From Ditylenchus dipsaci (taxonomy: Eukaryota > Nematoda > Chromadorea > Rhabditida > Anguinidae), in contig SADC01000101.1 in assembly GCA_004194705.1 (NCBI GenBank), positions 1-64,000 on the forward strand: a DNA stretch of 64,000 bases. The letters run 5' to 3'. Below the pieces are notes generated by a model. It worked only from the letters and a program-made list of their open reading frames with translations, had not been told where the DNA came from and did not search any database. The position numbers and the translations under genes were made by a program. Every line of letters begins with the position of its first letter. Position 1 is the stretch's first letter. Positions 23,106-33,155 of the stretch are shown here, one piece after another.

Positions 23106-23407
23106 GTGGTCGTCCACTTGGATCAAATTTTTTTTACGTTTTCGGGTTCAAAACATTTTTCTGCACTGATTCGAGCATGCTGAAGATGGTTTGACAGTGG
23201 TAAATTACGTTTTATGAAGAAATTTTTGAGTTATTGCCAACGATTGATTTTGATAAATCATGAATTAGCAATAACTCAAAATTTCTCCATAAAACGTAAT
23301 TTTACCACTTTCAAAACATCTTCAGCGTGCTCGAATTAGTACAGAAAAATTGTTTTAAAACCCGAAAACTTTTAAAAAAAAATTTGATCAAGTGGACGAC
23401 CACCTGG

Positions 23408-23470
23408 TCGGGTTGGAGCATGGATTCTTAGCGGTGATGTAGAGGTTGTTGGTACGAATCCACCTGGGTG
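23408..23470 (+). repeat. tRNA-related sequence, right arm
   Basis: TTGGAGCATGGATTCTTAGC...GGTACGAATCC on plus mirrors the 23035-23105 copy. Its B-box carries one change (GGTACGAATCC). The two tRNA-like blocks flank the 23090-23415 palindrome as part of its arms. Confidence 0.45.
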
Positions 23471-24250
23471 CATACATTTTTTTCAATAATTTTAGATATA
23501 AAAAAGACAAGCGTTTGATTTTCAGGTCATTTGAGTGAATATACCCCTACTCTGGAGTTACCTGGATATCAACCTGTCCAGGTGATACCCACCCCAGGTT
23601 TGGGCTTGGGTAGGTAAAATCGAAGTTTTGGTCTTAACAAGCCCGATTCCCACAAAATTTCAGTTTAGAAAATGGCGTTTTTATTTAGATTAATTTTATA
23701 TTTTCAGGCATCCAGGTGGTACAGGTGGTATTGAAGTTAGTGTGTGTAAAATCGCAATTTGGACTTAACAAACCTAATTCCTCACACAATTTTAAGTTAA
23801 AAAAATGGTTTTTTTTTTTACTTTAAGAAATTTTAATTTCTTAGACATCCAGGTGTATATCCTGGAGGTATCTACCACTGGAAGGTACCTTACGGACTTG
23901 CACCTTATCTGATGTAACCACTCATAGATTTCAAAAGACCCATAGAATATTTAGGACTACGTTGGCTGAATTCAATTTACTGGTTTGGTGTTTGATAAGT
24001 AAGTTGAATAAAAAATGATGTAAACAACAGCTTTGAGAAATCAACAGTAAGTTTGAGGAGTCAACGAAGAAATTGAGGGGTCAACCTGAAAAATTGAGGG
24101 TCAACCTGATAAGTTGAGGGGTCAACTAAGTTGATCCCTAAAAAGTTGAAGGGGCTCAACCTAGGGGTCAACTTTTGGGTTCAACATTGAGGGTCAACTT
24201 TTAAGTTGACCCTCAACTAAAAGTTGAGGGTCAACTAAGTTGACCCGACT

Positions 24251-24645
24251 ATGATTACGGCCAATGGCGCCCGCCCTTTTCGCGCGTTCTACCGTAGGAT
24301 ATTCAGTTGATGCCTAAGTAAGCAAATGCTCAGCCTTGAAACTTTTCACTGGTTTTTGACTTTATTGTTAGTAAAAGGGTACAACAGACAATAACACACA
24401 AAAACAACTTGAACGAAATTTCTAAGAGCTTTTCGAGCTTCAGAACTCCTAATCAGGCGCCGTTTGGGTCGGGCGTCATTTGTCCCAGGGCGGAAAAAGG
24501 GCGGGCGCCATTTGTCCTAGGGCGCGAAATGGGCGGGCGCAAAAAGGGCGGGCGCCAATTGTCCTAGGGCGCGAAAAGACTCGGCGCCAATTGTCCTAGG
24601 GCGCGAAAAGACTCGGGCGCCATTTGTCCGCTACCCACACAACTC
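24251..24645. repeat. GC-rich tandem repeat (GGCGCCAATTGTCCTAGGGC)
   Basis: From 24470 to 24630, four or five units of about 33-40 bp carry GGCGCCA(A/T)TTGTCCTAGGGC followed by GCGAAAAGACTCG or GCGAAATGGGCG. A complementary single copy (GGCGCCCGCCCTTTTCGCGC) sits at 24265-24285, so the array may be one end of a foldback element. Its GC content is far above its surroundings. Confidence 0.7.
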
Positions 24646-24819
24646 CAAATTTGCATATTTCTGCTCGCACAAGTCCGAACTCTCATATACGAACTTATTA
24701 TCCACCGGTTGTTTTTTAACTTAGGCATAGGGTAAACCAGCGTACGAGGAAGAATTAAATATCTTTTTATTACTTTTGATCTAGGTTAATTAGTCTCGAT
24801 ACAGGTATCCATAGGCTTG

Positions 24820-25205
24820 ACCAGTGGGTAAATACCCGGTATTTACCGTTATGATATTCAGGAGACGGTATCCAGGGGGAGGTACGAGGATGTAGTGCTC
24901 TAGGGGTGGTACTTGGGCTACCTAGGAGGTGGTAAACAGGTGAAAGTACCAAGGAAGGGGTACTCAAGTGGTAGTGAGTAGTACTAGGTGAGAGTATCCA
25001 GGTGGAAGTAACCAGCAGGTGGTACTCTGAAGGTGTTACCCAGTTGGGGTCGCTCACGAGGCGGTATCCAGGCAAGTATGATCAAGAGATGGTAACCAGG
25101 GAGAAGTACCAAGAGAGAGCACTCAGGTGGTGGTGCCTAGGTATCCAGGCGGGGTACTCAAGATGTGGTACCCAGTTGGGGAGTACCAGGGGCGGTACTT
25201 CGGCC
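24820..25205. repeat. Degenerate minisatellite, GGTACTCAGGTGGTA type
   Basis: Units of about 18-22 bp built on GTATCCAGGTGGTA / GTACTCAAGTGG repeat about 18 times with high divergence. Open frames on both strands (Pro/Ser/Thr-rich on minus) follow the repeat and are not genes. Confidence 0.7.
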
Positions 25206-25372
25206 TTAGCGCCTTTTCTAGTTACCAATGATAGGGGTTATATAAGGATTAGGAGAAAGGCCATTTTTTAATCAAATTTATATTGAATTACTTAATTGAC
25301 ATGGTAAAACTAAGATTGACGAAAATTTCGACGAATTGACCGTCGACGAATTGACCTAGAGCATCAAATATA

Positions 25373-26592
25373 CAGTTGCGGAAAAAATTACGGTCCGATC
25401 AAAATTTTTTTGATTTTTTATGCAAATTGCTGTGTACACGTATATTTTTAGAATAAAATTGAAAATCGAAATAGACAGTCCTGTGCAGAATTTCATGCAC
25501 TACAAAACTGTCATTGCTGTTTAAAATATTTTAAACAAATTATGTTGAGCATCGCCACTCATTCAAAAGTATCCGAAAAACAAGGTACGAAAAAAGTTAC
25601 GGTCCAATAACATTTTGATCTTTTTTACATGCTTGTCTTCAATGGTGAAAGATTGCAGCATACATTTTTTAAGAGCCCTGAATTTTAGCTGCAATTTAAA
25701 AGGTCAAGCTTTTGCTTTAAATTGTTCTGAGAAAACTTATGACCATCAACATAAAAGTGTCGACTTTTAGTCAAAATCAAAGTAAATGTAAGGAAAATGG
25801 TTGTTCGGTCACGTAAATACCAGCTATTCTTGAAAATTTTAATATCAAAAGCTAGCATTTAATGCATTTTCTAAAAGCTCTTTTATTTATCTACAAAATG
25901 GCATGTCGACTGCTCTTTTAGAATTAGACAGGGCTAAGAAACGGATGGTTGAAGTTGGAAAAAAACAAAAATGTACCAAAATGAAGTAAAAAGAGGAGTT
26001 TTATAACTCTTCCAACTTCAACCATCGTTTCTTAGCCCTGTCTAATTCTAAAAAGCAGTCGACATGCCATTTTGTAGATAAATAAAAGAGCTTTTAGAAA
26101 ATGCATTAAATGCTAGCTTTTGATATTAAAATTTTCAAGAATAGCTGGTATTTACGTGACCGAACAACCATTTTCCTTACATTACTTTGATTTTGACTAA
26201 AGTCGACACTTTTATGTTGATGGTCATAAGTTTTCTCAGAACAATTTAAAGCAAAAGCTTGACCTTTTAAATTGCAGCTAAAATTCAGGGCTCTTAAAAA
26301 TGTATGCTGCAATCTTTCACCATTGAAGACAAGCATGTAAAAAAGATCAAAATGTTATTGGACCGTAACTTTTTTCGTACCTTGTTTTTCGGATACTTTT
26401 GAATGAGTGGCGATGCTCAACATAATTTGTTTAAAATATTTTAAACAGCAATGACAGTTTTGTAGTGCATGAAATTCTGCACAGGACTGTCTATTTCGAT
26501 TTTCAATTTTATTCTAAAAATATACGTGTACACAGCAATTTGCATAAAAATCAAAAAAATTTTGATCGGACCGTAACTTTTTTCCGCAACTG
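25373..26592. mobile_element. 1.2-kb Tc1/mariner-type giant palindrome
   Basis: CAGTTGCGGAAAAAATTACG at 25373 is mirrored by the right end ...TTTTTTCCGCAACTG at 26592, with TA on both sides (25371-25372, 26593-26594). The arms are each about 590 bp and nearly identical throughout; the loop is only about 50-60 bp near 25985. ORFs on the two arms are mirror copies and not conserved proteins. High arm identity implies a recent origin or gene conversion. The inner phrase AAGGAAAATGGTTGTT(C/T)GGTC is shared with 31548-32744. Confidence 0.9.
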
Positions 26593-26897
26593 TATGTCTC
26601 AAACCCGGAAAAGGAACGTAAGACATTCACTTATACGCTGGCCTACCCCTCAGCCTAATTTCTGAGCCTAAACTTCTTGTTCTAAAGAGTATTTACAGCG
26701 ATTTAGGGAGGGTCAGATTTTTAGCGAGCGTGGGGCTATTCGCTACTAGCGCCAGGAAAATTTACATGTATCATTTGGTGAGCAAACAGTTTTGTTGAAA
26801 TCGTACGCTTTACGTAGAGCTCCGAAGTCGTTGAGCACCAAAATCAGCATTTAGGGTCAAAAATCAGCAAATTGCTGGGAAATCAGCACACTTCGGA

Positions 26898-28469
26898 GGC
26901 TAGGTGAAAACCTGCTTAACGAAAACCTGCTTAACGAAAACCTGCTTAACGAAAACCTGCTTAACGAAAACCTGCTTAACGAAAACCTGCTTAACGAAAA
27001 CCTGCTTAACGAAAACTGCTTAACGAAAACCTGCTTAATCGCGCGAAATCGAATATTTTTGCTATGAAAGATAGGTTATTTCATTTAAACCTTAATTTTT
27101 TATTCTCTTAACTGATGTTGTCCGTTTAACTTATAGTTATTATCATTTTTCACATCATAATTATTTATTTTAGGCAAGCATACACATTTAAAATCCTGAT
27201 AAATAGAAACTTTCAGTAACTTTTTTTGGAGATTACGGATTAAAATAGTTTATTCTCAGTTACTTTTATTTACTTTTCACTTTTACGTTTACAGATATAC
27301 ATTTAAAGAAATCTTGAAATTTTTTTCAGATAATTAACAAATCTCTCTTTTGTTAAAGAATTAGTGTCTCTATTGCAGAAATTATTGCACAATAAATTCA
27401 GATTTTCGTCTTTGTTGGTGTCAATACGTGACCTTTTAGAAAGTGTTGTTCGACGGTTGGGAGCCGCTTCATACTCATTAATTCGGCTTTCCCACAATTC
27501 ATCTTCTTGATTCATTCGTTTCACAAGCTTACTCATTTGTGGGTTTTTTCAAGTGAATTATTCCAGACTCGGTGCCATGATTCTAGCGAATTGTTTGTCC
27601 GGCTGAGTTCAGTTGTAGTGCGGCTTTGCACATTCCAAAAATCAATGCTGTACCGAGCCTTAATTAGTCTTAGATTTGTGTGAAATTGGATGTTTTATTC
27701 TTTTTTTCATTGCACTCTTTTTGTTTGCATATTTTGTCGTTAAATTTAACGAGATATATAGTGAACGCGATGATCTGAAGGATCAATTAGCTAAAACCCA
27801 TGACCGTCTTATTCATTGTATGTCTGGCGCAAGACATTTGTAGTGTAGTTCAGTACAACTACTGTTTTTGTTTATCTTTGTTTTCACTTATTTGGCTCTC
27901 TCCCTGTTTCGCACAATTCAATATTTGACGATTTTTTGCAATAGTCAAAAAACTTTTTTCATTTCTTTGTTTGTAATAGATTTTTGCTTCTGCTAAATTT
28001 AATAAATAAATTTTTAAATGCAAGCCAAGATAGTCGAGAAAAAAAATAATTAATTGACAATTCGGAACTAAGACATGTATTGGAAAGTTACTGAAAGTTT
28101 CTATTTATCAGGATTTTAAATGTGTATGCTTGCCTAAAATAAATAATTATGATGTGAAAAATGATAATAACTATAAGTTAAACGGACAACATCAGTTAAG
28201 AGAATAAAAAATTAAGGTTTAAATGAAATAACCTATCTTTCATAGCAAAATATTCGATTTCGCGCGATTAAGCAGGTTTTCGTTAAGCAGGTTTTCGTTA
28301 AGCAGGTTTTCGTTAAGCAGGTTTTCGTTAAGCAGGTTTTCGTTAAGCAGGTTTTCGTTAAGCAGGTTTTCGTTAAGCAGGTTTTCGTTAAGCAGGTTTT
28401 CGTTAAGCAGGTTTTCGTTAAGCAGGTTTTCGTTAAGCAGGTTTTCGTTAAGCAGGTTTTCACCTAGCC
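26898..28469. mobile_element. Foldback-like element with 15-bp tandem arrays and 9-bp target duplication
   Basis: GGCTAGGTGAAAACC at the left is mirrored by GGTTTTCACCTAGCC at the right. CACTTCGGA flanks both sides (26889-26897 and 28470-28478), an exact 9-bp duplication. Each tip is an array of CCTGCTTAACGAAAA (15 bp): about 8-9 units on the left, about 13 on the right. Inner arms of about 140 bp (27035-27190 and 28085-28260) mirror each other. The loop (27190-28080) holds an unrecognised 77-codon minus-strand ORF (27536-27303). A tandem terminal repeat plus 9-bp duplication matches Drosophila Foldback and MULE-related elements. Confidence 0.85.
27303..27536 (-). CDS. Unrecognised 77-codon ORF in the Foldback-like loop
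   Basis: The frame begins MSKLVKRMNQEDELWESRIN and is polar, with several Cys-Asn and Lys-Glu patches. I recognise no domain. It lies in the non-palindromic centre of the Foldback-like element, where an element gene would be expected, but it is far too short for a transposase. It could be a residue of one or chance. Confidence 0.25.
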   Translation of the reverse strand: MSKLVKRMNQEDELWESRINEYEAAPNRRTTLSKRSRIDTNKDENLNLLCNNFCNRDTNSLTKERFVNYLKKISRFL

Positions 28470-28588
28470 CACTTCGGATCCCTAACTTTACTAACTTTTG
28501 GGCGTTTGCCTTTTACAAAAAAAAACTTTTATTCTTCTTTGGCTTTTTGTAGCTGAAGCTGCGTCTGGCACTACTCTGGCGGGCAATC

Positions 28589-29887
28589 ATGCAAACGAAT
28601 CGACTGAGCAAAAAGATGCAAGCGCAACAATCGAAGAACATGTCATCGCAGCATTCCGCAGCTGCCTTTCTGTATCATTCGTATTCTGGAGTCAAGAAGA
28701 GTGAGCCGCAGCATCAAGACTACCAGCAGCAGATCTTCTACAACCATTTCTTTCCACCATTGCCGAGTCAGGTGAGTCAGCAGGCTGGTGTCAAGAAGAA
28801 GAATCAATGCCAGTATAATCAGCAGTGGGCTATGTGCAATTTCGTCGAAAGTTTTCCTTCGCCTCAAATCACCTCTAGAGAAGCAGAAACTATGTTCCAA
28901 GCCAGTCAAGCGAGTTTCCATAATAGATCCAGCACGATTTCTGATATGGGGTAAGTTCTTTTTATTTATTCAACTTTTTTCTACATTCAAATTTATGTAA
29001 TCTTAGGAAATGGATAGTTAGAGAGAAACCGAAGCTGAAGAAAAAAGTCATTCCTCGATCGACGCCAGCTTTCCCGTTCATTTGCTACCAACAGTATCGT
29101 CTCAACCAGCTCAGCAATCTGCAACCAACACCTGTGAGTATCTTGGTAATAAGTCGATTTAGACCATTGTTATTTTTTTCGTTGCAGATGATGGTTGTCA
29201 ATCCAGGTAGTTCAACATTTTTCTGTCGAGTTCGTTTCCTGATCTGCGGCGTCACACGGTCTAAGTCATTTCCCTGTCCGATAAAATTCACGGTACCATT
29301 ATTGTGCTTGGGATGTATCGATTGTTCGATTGTCCCTTGTTAATTTTAAGATGTTTCATAAATCAGACGACGAAACATATTAAATATCCCAGGTCGAGAA
29401 ATGACTCTAATCGGAAATGCTGTTGAAATGATCGTGTCTATTAATAGAGGAGTCAATTAGAATTATTTCTAGATGGGACGTTTGGAATGATGAGTAGTAG
29501 CAGGAAGTCCGCCGAAAGTCCAGATTTGTCGAGTCATACTCTTTCTTCCGTGGCTACAACACAACCAGCAAGTTCTTTGGAGTCGTGCTCAAAACTTTCG
29601 GTGAAATCGGAACCAGCTAATTTCTCGTCTTCGACAGTTTCCGCTTTTGCCCGGGAGAAGAAATCTAGCAGTGGATGGAAGGTGGGTGACAAAATCATGG
29701 CTCCGTTTACAGATGGCAAAGTGACTTTCTCTAACTTCTACATCATTATTTCATCAGTTCTTTCCTCAATTTTTAGCTCTATTCAGCAAGACTTGAGGGT
29801 TTCGGACCAGCAGATTTGTGCTCAGTCTTCTACTTTGCCTTTGATCATCGAAGCTTTGTACCGCTTGGGGCTATTAAGAATTGCTAA
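28589..29887 (+). CDS. Tudor-domain protein (SMN/SPF30-like Tudor)
   Basis: Tudor domains bind methylated arginine or lysine, often on RNA-processing or chromatin proteins. Exons: 28589-28950, 29007-29133, 29188-29206 (19 nt), 29473-29720 and 29777-29887, all phases consistent, giving 288 residues. Residues 1-120 are Gln/Ser-rich. Exon 2 has REKPKLKKKVIPRSTPAFPF. Exon 4 is Ser-rich and starts the Tudor fold (GWKVGDKIMAPFTDGK). Exon 5 completes it (LYSARLEGF...CSVFYFAFDHRSFVPLGAI), close to the SMN pattern W-KVGD-K...Y-A-I...VVYTGYGNREE. The protein ends straight after the Tudor. The start ATG is 36 nt after a TTTTTGTAG acceptor; the frame is open back to it, so an upstream exon or spliced-leader site is possible. 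ISCA1 follows 230 nt downstream on the same strand. Confidence 0.75.
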
Positions 29888-30113
29888 AGTCTCGATATTT
29901 CTATAAATCGTCTGATCTAGGTATTATTGGTGTGATGTATGGGCATGATTGTAAATGCATGTATATGTGTCGTTTTAATTGTAAGATAAAGTAATATTAT
30001 TAATGTTGCTATGGTTTTTCACCCATTTTCATGTGCTACGGCCCTGGTTAAAGCGTTATTTGCATAGGTTGCATCGACTACCCAATTTACGCCCAGTTTT
30101 ATTTATGTTAATA

Positions 30114-30120
30114 TATTCAG
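30114..30120 (+). promoter_or_regulatory. Candidate spliced-leader acceptor for ISCA1
   Basis: TATTCAG ends 8 nt before the ISCA1 ATG (30129), after an AT-rich stretch, with no convincing upstream exon. This is the usual position of a trans-splice acceptor in nematodes. An ordinary intron acceptor remains possible. Confidence 0.45.
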
Positions 30121-30128
30121 TACATCTG

Positions 30129-30625
30129 ATGTGGTTAAGTCGAATAACAAAAGCAACAGCACGTGTCGTGAGGGACGCTCGCATAAATCTGGTAAATAAC
30201 AGAAAAGCCTTGGTTTTGACGCCTTCTGCAGTGGATCGTGTTAAAGAATTGTTAGCGGAGAAGCCTGGGATCTACGCACTCAAGGTTCATATAATTATTT
30301 CCCGCTTCGTTATTTTTTGTAAGCTTAGATAGGTTTGCAACAACGCGGCTGTAATGGTTTCACTTACACTATGGATTATGCCGAAGCAAAAGGTAAATTC
30401 GATGAAGAAGTAGTCCAGGTAATTGTGATAAGACAGTCTAAAGGGTAATACTTTAATTTGTCTTAATTAAAGGATGGCATTAGAATTTGGGTGGATCCAA
30501 AAGCTCAGTTGTCCTTGCTTGGTTCAGAAATGGATTATGTGTCGGATCGGTTGACAGCAGAATTCGTTTTCCGAAATCCAAATATCACCTCGACATGCGG
30601 TTGTGGAGAGAGCTTTAATGTGTAG
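30129..30625 (+). CDS. ISCA1: Mitochondrial iron-sulfur cluster assembly protein ISCA1
   Basis: ISCA1 is an A-type Fe-S carrier; with ISCA2 and IBA57 it matures mitochondrial 4Fe-4S proteins. Exons 30129-30284, 30329-30418 and 30473-30625, introns of 44 and 54 nt in phase 0, giving 132 residues (human 129). The N-terminus (MWLSRITKATARVVRDARIN) is basic and amphipathic, as for mitochondrial import. Then come LTPSAVDRVKELL, QRGCNGFTYTMDY, EEVVQDGIRIWVDPKAQLSL, LGSEMDYV and the C-terminal TCGCGESFNV. All three conserved cysteines (CNG and CGCG) are present and no frame break is seen. A longer frame reaches 30003, but the ATG chosen lies just after the TATTCAG acceptor and gives the family-typical length. 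AATAAA at 30703-30708 is the probable poly(A) signal. It lies 230 nt behind the Tudor gene, so shared transcription is conceivable. Confidence 0.95.
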
Positions 30626-30702
30626 CAAATTAATTGTTTGATTGTACTGTATCTGCGTTTGTATAATGGCTTGTAATAATAGCTTGAATGGTTGCGTCGG
30701 TA

Positions 30703-30708
30703 AATAAA
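30703..30708 (+). terminator. Poly(A) signal of ISCA1
   Basis: AATAAA lies 78 nt after the TAG stop of ISCA1, within the expected distance for a nematode 3' UTR. Confidence 0.7.
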
Positions 30709-30719
30709 TAATGGCAAAG

Positions 30720-31270
30720 TTGTTGAAGCACTAGCTGATGTCTCCTCTCAGAATGCAGTCATTAATCATCAAATTTGTAAATTATGGATTCTTTTTTAAA
30801 TTACGTGTTCCGTATAAGGTCAGGCCGGCGGCCAGAATTTGTTCAGCTGTTTTTTGATTCCAACTCAGAAAGTGTCATTGTGACTTTAGTTAATCCTATT
30901 ACTTGGCTTAACTTTAGTAGTAAACGGATTTCAAGACTCCAGACGATGCACCCACCTTAAATTGTCGATGCTATTGCTACACACAACAAATTATGTGGCA
31001 AGCGTGCTAACTAATTATTCTTCGAATTTTTTTTGAAATATTCCTTTTAAACACATAAAATGCCGATAAAACGATATTTTGCTTGATTTTTCCAGTTTTG
31101 CATTAAAAAAACAAACTCACCTTATGTGCAGCTTCTGTAATTTCAAGTAAAATTGTCGCCGAAACCATAAGCGACCACCAGTGGCATCTGTTTGTTATAC
31201 TCGATTTCCAACTAACCATCTAGAACAAACAAGAATAAAAAGGATAGCGCACACTACTACAACGGTAAAA
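30720..31270. other. Intergenic; no gene seen
   Basis: Single-copy-looking AT-rich DNA between ISCA1 and the next palindrome. I find no exon-like frame, RNA gene or clear repeat. Confidence 0.4.
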
Positions 31271-32952
31271 TATCGATTGGTGACAATTTTGATTGGTGAC
31301 TATCGATTGGTGATAGTATCAATTGGTGACTATCGATTGGTGACACTTTATGACGGAACTTTTGGAAATTTTTAATGAAAACATCAATTTTCTGTGAAAA
31401 AGTTTTTGGAAATTCACCCTTTCAGCCAAAATTTCATTCTGAATCCGAATCCGTTGAGATCAGATCAAAATAATTTTTATGAGGCGAGATATCCTTCTCA
31501 GTAGACCAGGGCTGCGACTTTTCTCATTTGTTCACTCAAAGTAGCTACAGTAGCGGAAAAAAGTATTGGAGCAAGCACATATTTTTTGAAATAATTGTGT
31601 AGCTTTCCAAATTCACAACATTCTACAATAATTTTCAACCAAGGAGGTTGCCCGCAATCTCAGCTACATTTTGAGCACAAATATGCCAAAAAAGATTAAT
31701 TTTTTGTTAGCATACCAATGCTATATGCAAAGCCACTCATTTCTGGGGGTGGAAAAAAGTATTGGAGCAAGCGCTGTTTCGTTAATGTTTCAAGATTTTA
31801 GGAGTTGTTTGCTAGTTATTTTTTAATGAGTTTTACAGCACTGTTTCTTAGCTACAATTTGATAGGTCAAACACTTCTTTTTGATCATTCTGAGAAAAGT
31901 TATGACCATCAACAAAAAGTGTCAATTTCTAGTCAAAATCAAAGTAAATCTAAGGAAAATGGTTGTTTGGTCACATAAATACTGACTTTTCTTAAAAGTT
32001 TGAATATCAAGATTGACCAGTTAATGCACTGTTTGAATATTTAACAATTTCTTTACAAAATGGCCTGTAAGCCTTTTTTTAAGGATTGCACAGGGCTGAG
32101 AAACGGACGGTTGAAGTTGAAAGAAGTAAAAAACATCTATTTTTGCCTTATTTTGAGACATTTTCACTTCTTTCAACTTCAACCGTCCGTTTCTCAGCCC
32201 TGTGCAATTCTTATGAAAAAGCTGACATGTCATTTTGTAGAAAAAATATTAAGCTTCCAAAAAGTGCATTAACTGGTAAATTATGATATTCAAACTTTTA
32301 AGAAAAGTCAGTATTTATGTGACCAAACAACCATTTTCCTTAGATTTACTTTGATTTTGACTAGAAATTGACACTTTTTTGTTGATGGTCATAACTTTTC
32401 TCAGAATGATCAAAAAGAAGTGTTTGACCTATCAAATTGTAGCTAAGAAACAGTGCTGTAAAACTCATTAAAAATAACTAGCAAACAACTCCTAAAATCT
32501 TGAAACATTAACGAAACAGCGCTTGCTGCAATACTTTTTTCCACCCCCAGAAATGAGTGGCTTTGCATATAGCATTGGTATGCTAACAAAAAATTAATCT
32601 TTTTGGCATATTTGTGCTCAAAATGTAGCTGAGATTGCGGGCAACCTCCTTGGTTGAAAATATTGTAGAATGTTGTGAATTTGGAAAGCTACACAATTAT
32701 TTTCAAAAAATATGTGCTTGCTCCAATACTTTTTTCCGCTACTGTATATCTCAGCTTATAAAAATTATTTTGATCTGATCTCAACGGATTCGGATTGAGA
32801 ATGAAATTATGGCAGAAGGGGTGAATTTCCAGAAACTTTTCACATAAAATTGATGTGTTTCATTAAAAATTTCCAAAGTTCCGTCATAAAGTGTCACCAA
32901 TCGATAGTCACCAATCGATACTGTCACCAATCAAAATTGTCACCAATCGATA
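31271..32952. mobile_element. Foldback with CGATTGGTGAC tandem ends, host of a nested palindrome
   Basis: The left end is five loose units of (T)ATCGATTGGTGAC (31271-31348); the right end is the complementary set (32896-32952). Inner arms (GTGACACTTTATGACGGAAC, CCGTTGAGATCAGATC) mirror each other. A complete TA-flanked palindrome (31548-32744) is inserted in the middle, so this is the older element. Confidence 0.8.
31548..32744. mobile_element. 1.2-kb Tc1/mariner-type giant palindrome, second copy
   Basis: CAGTAGCGGAAAAAAGTATT at 31548 is mirrored by ...TTTTTTCCGCTACTG at 32744, with TA at both sides (31546-31547, 32745-32746). Arms are about 590 bp. The centre is near 32145, where ACGGACGGTTGAAGTTGAAAG faces its complement. 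It is related to 25373-26592 in tips (CAGT-GCGGAAAAA) and inner phrases (GTCATAACTTTTCTCAGAA), but clearly diverged from it. Confidence 0.9.
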
Positions 32953-33022
32953 GTTGTCCACTACAACCAACAAAATACGCGGCAATTTTTGAGCAGTCAA
33001 ACTTTTTTTTCTAACTTGAATA

Positions 33023-33148
33023 CCGTATTTTCTCTATTAAATGCCCGGCCGGAAAAAAAATTAAAATTGTTAATCAAAAGAGGCCTTAAATTTGAAAACC
33101 TAGTCAAAAAAGGGGGGAGGGGAGAAAATACGAATAGAGAAAATACGA
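33023..33148. mobile_element. CCGTATT-family MITE
   Basis: CCGTATTTTCTCTATTAAAT at the left and AGAGAAAATACGA at the right are mirror ends, flanked by TA. The inner words TGCCCGGCCGG differ from those of other family members. Confidence 0.75.
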
Positions 33149-33155
33149 TATTTAT

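Larger units (their letters stand above)
22590..24250. mobile_element. Composite repeat: TTGACCCTCAAC ends around nested palindrome
   Basis: The left end (22615-22675) has TTTACCCTCAACTTTTTG and TTGACCCTCAACTTTT. The right end (24050-24245) is an array of the complement (GTTGAGGGTCAACTAAGTTG). Inside, GGATAGCCT / CATCCAGGTGG words of the dispersed family flank a palindrome (23090-23415) with AAGTGGTCGTCCACTTG ends. The same inner arrangement is at 39.9-40.76 kb, so the inner part is a unit in its own right. Confidence 0.65.

Noticed and set aside
24770..25271. About 90-100-codon ORFs on both strands in the 24.8-25.2 kb repeat
   Set aside because: They follow a degenerate 20-bp minisatellite and have no protein-like conservation.
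28263..28460. Regular short repeats resembling a CRISPR array
   Set aside because: The 15-bp units are directly adjacent with no spacers, are mirrored at 26.9-27.0 kb, and lie in a eukaryotic foldback element.
28233..28463. Open frame translating the array as repeated KTCLT
   Set aside because: The 15-bp unit is a multiple of three without stops, so the frame is a product of the repeat.
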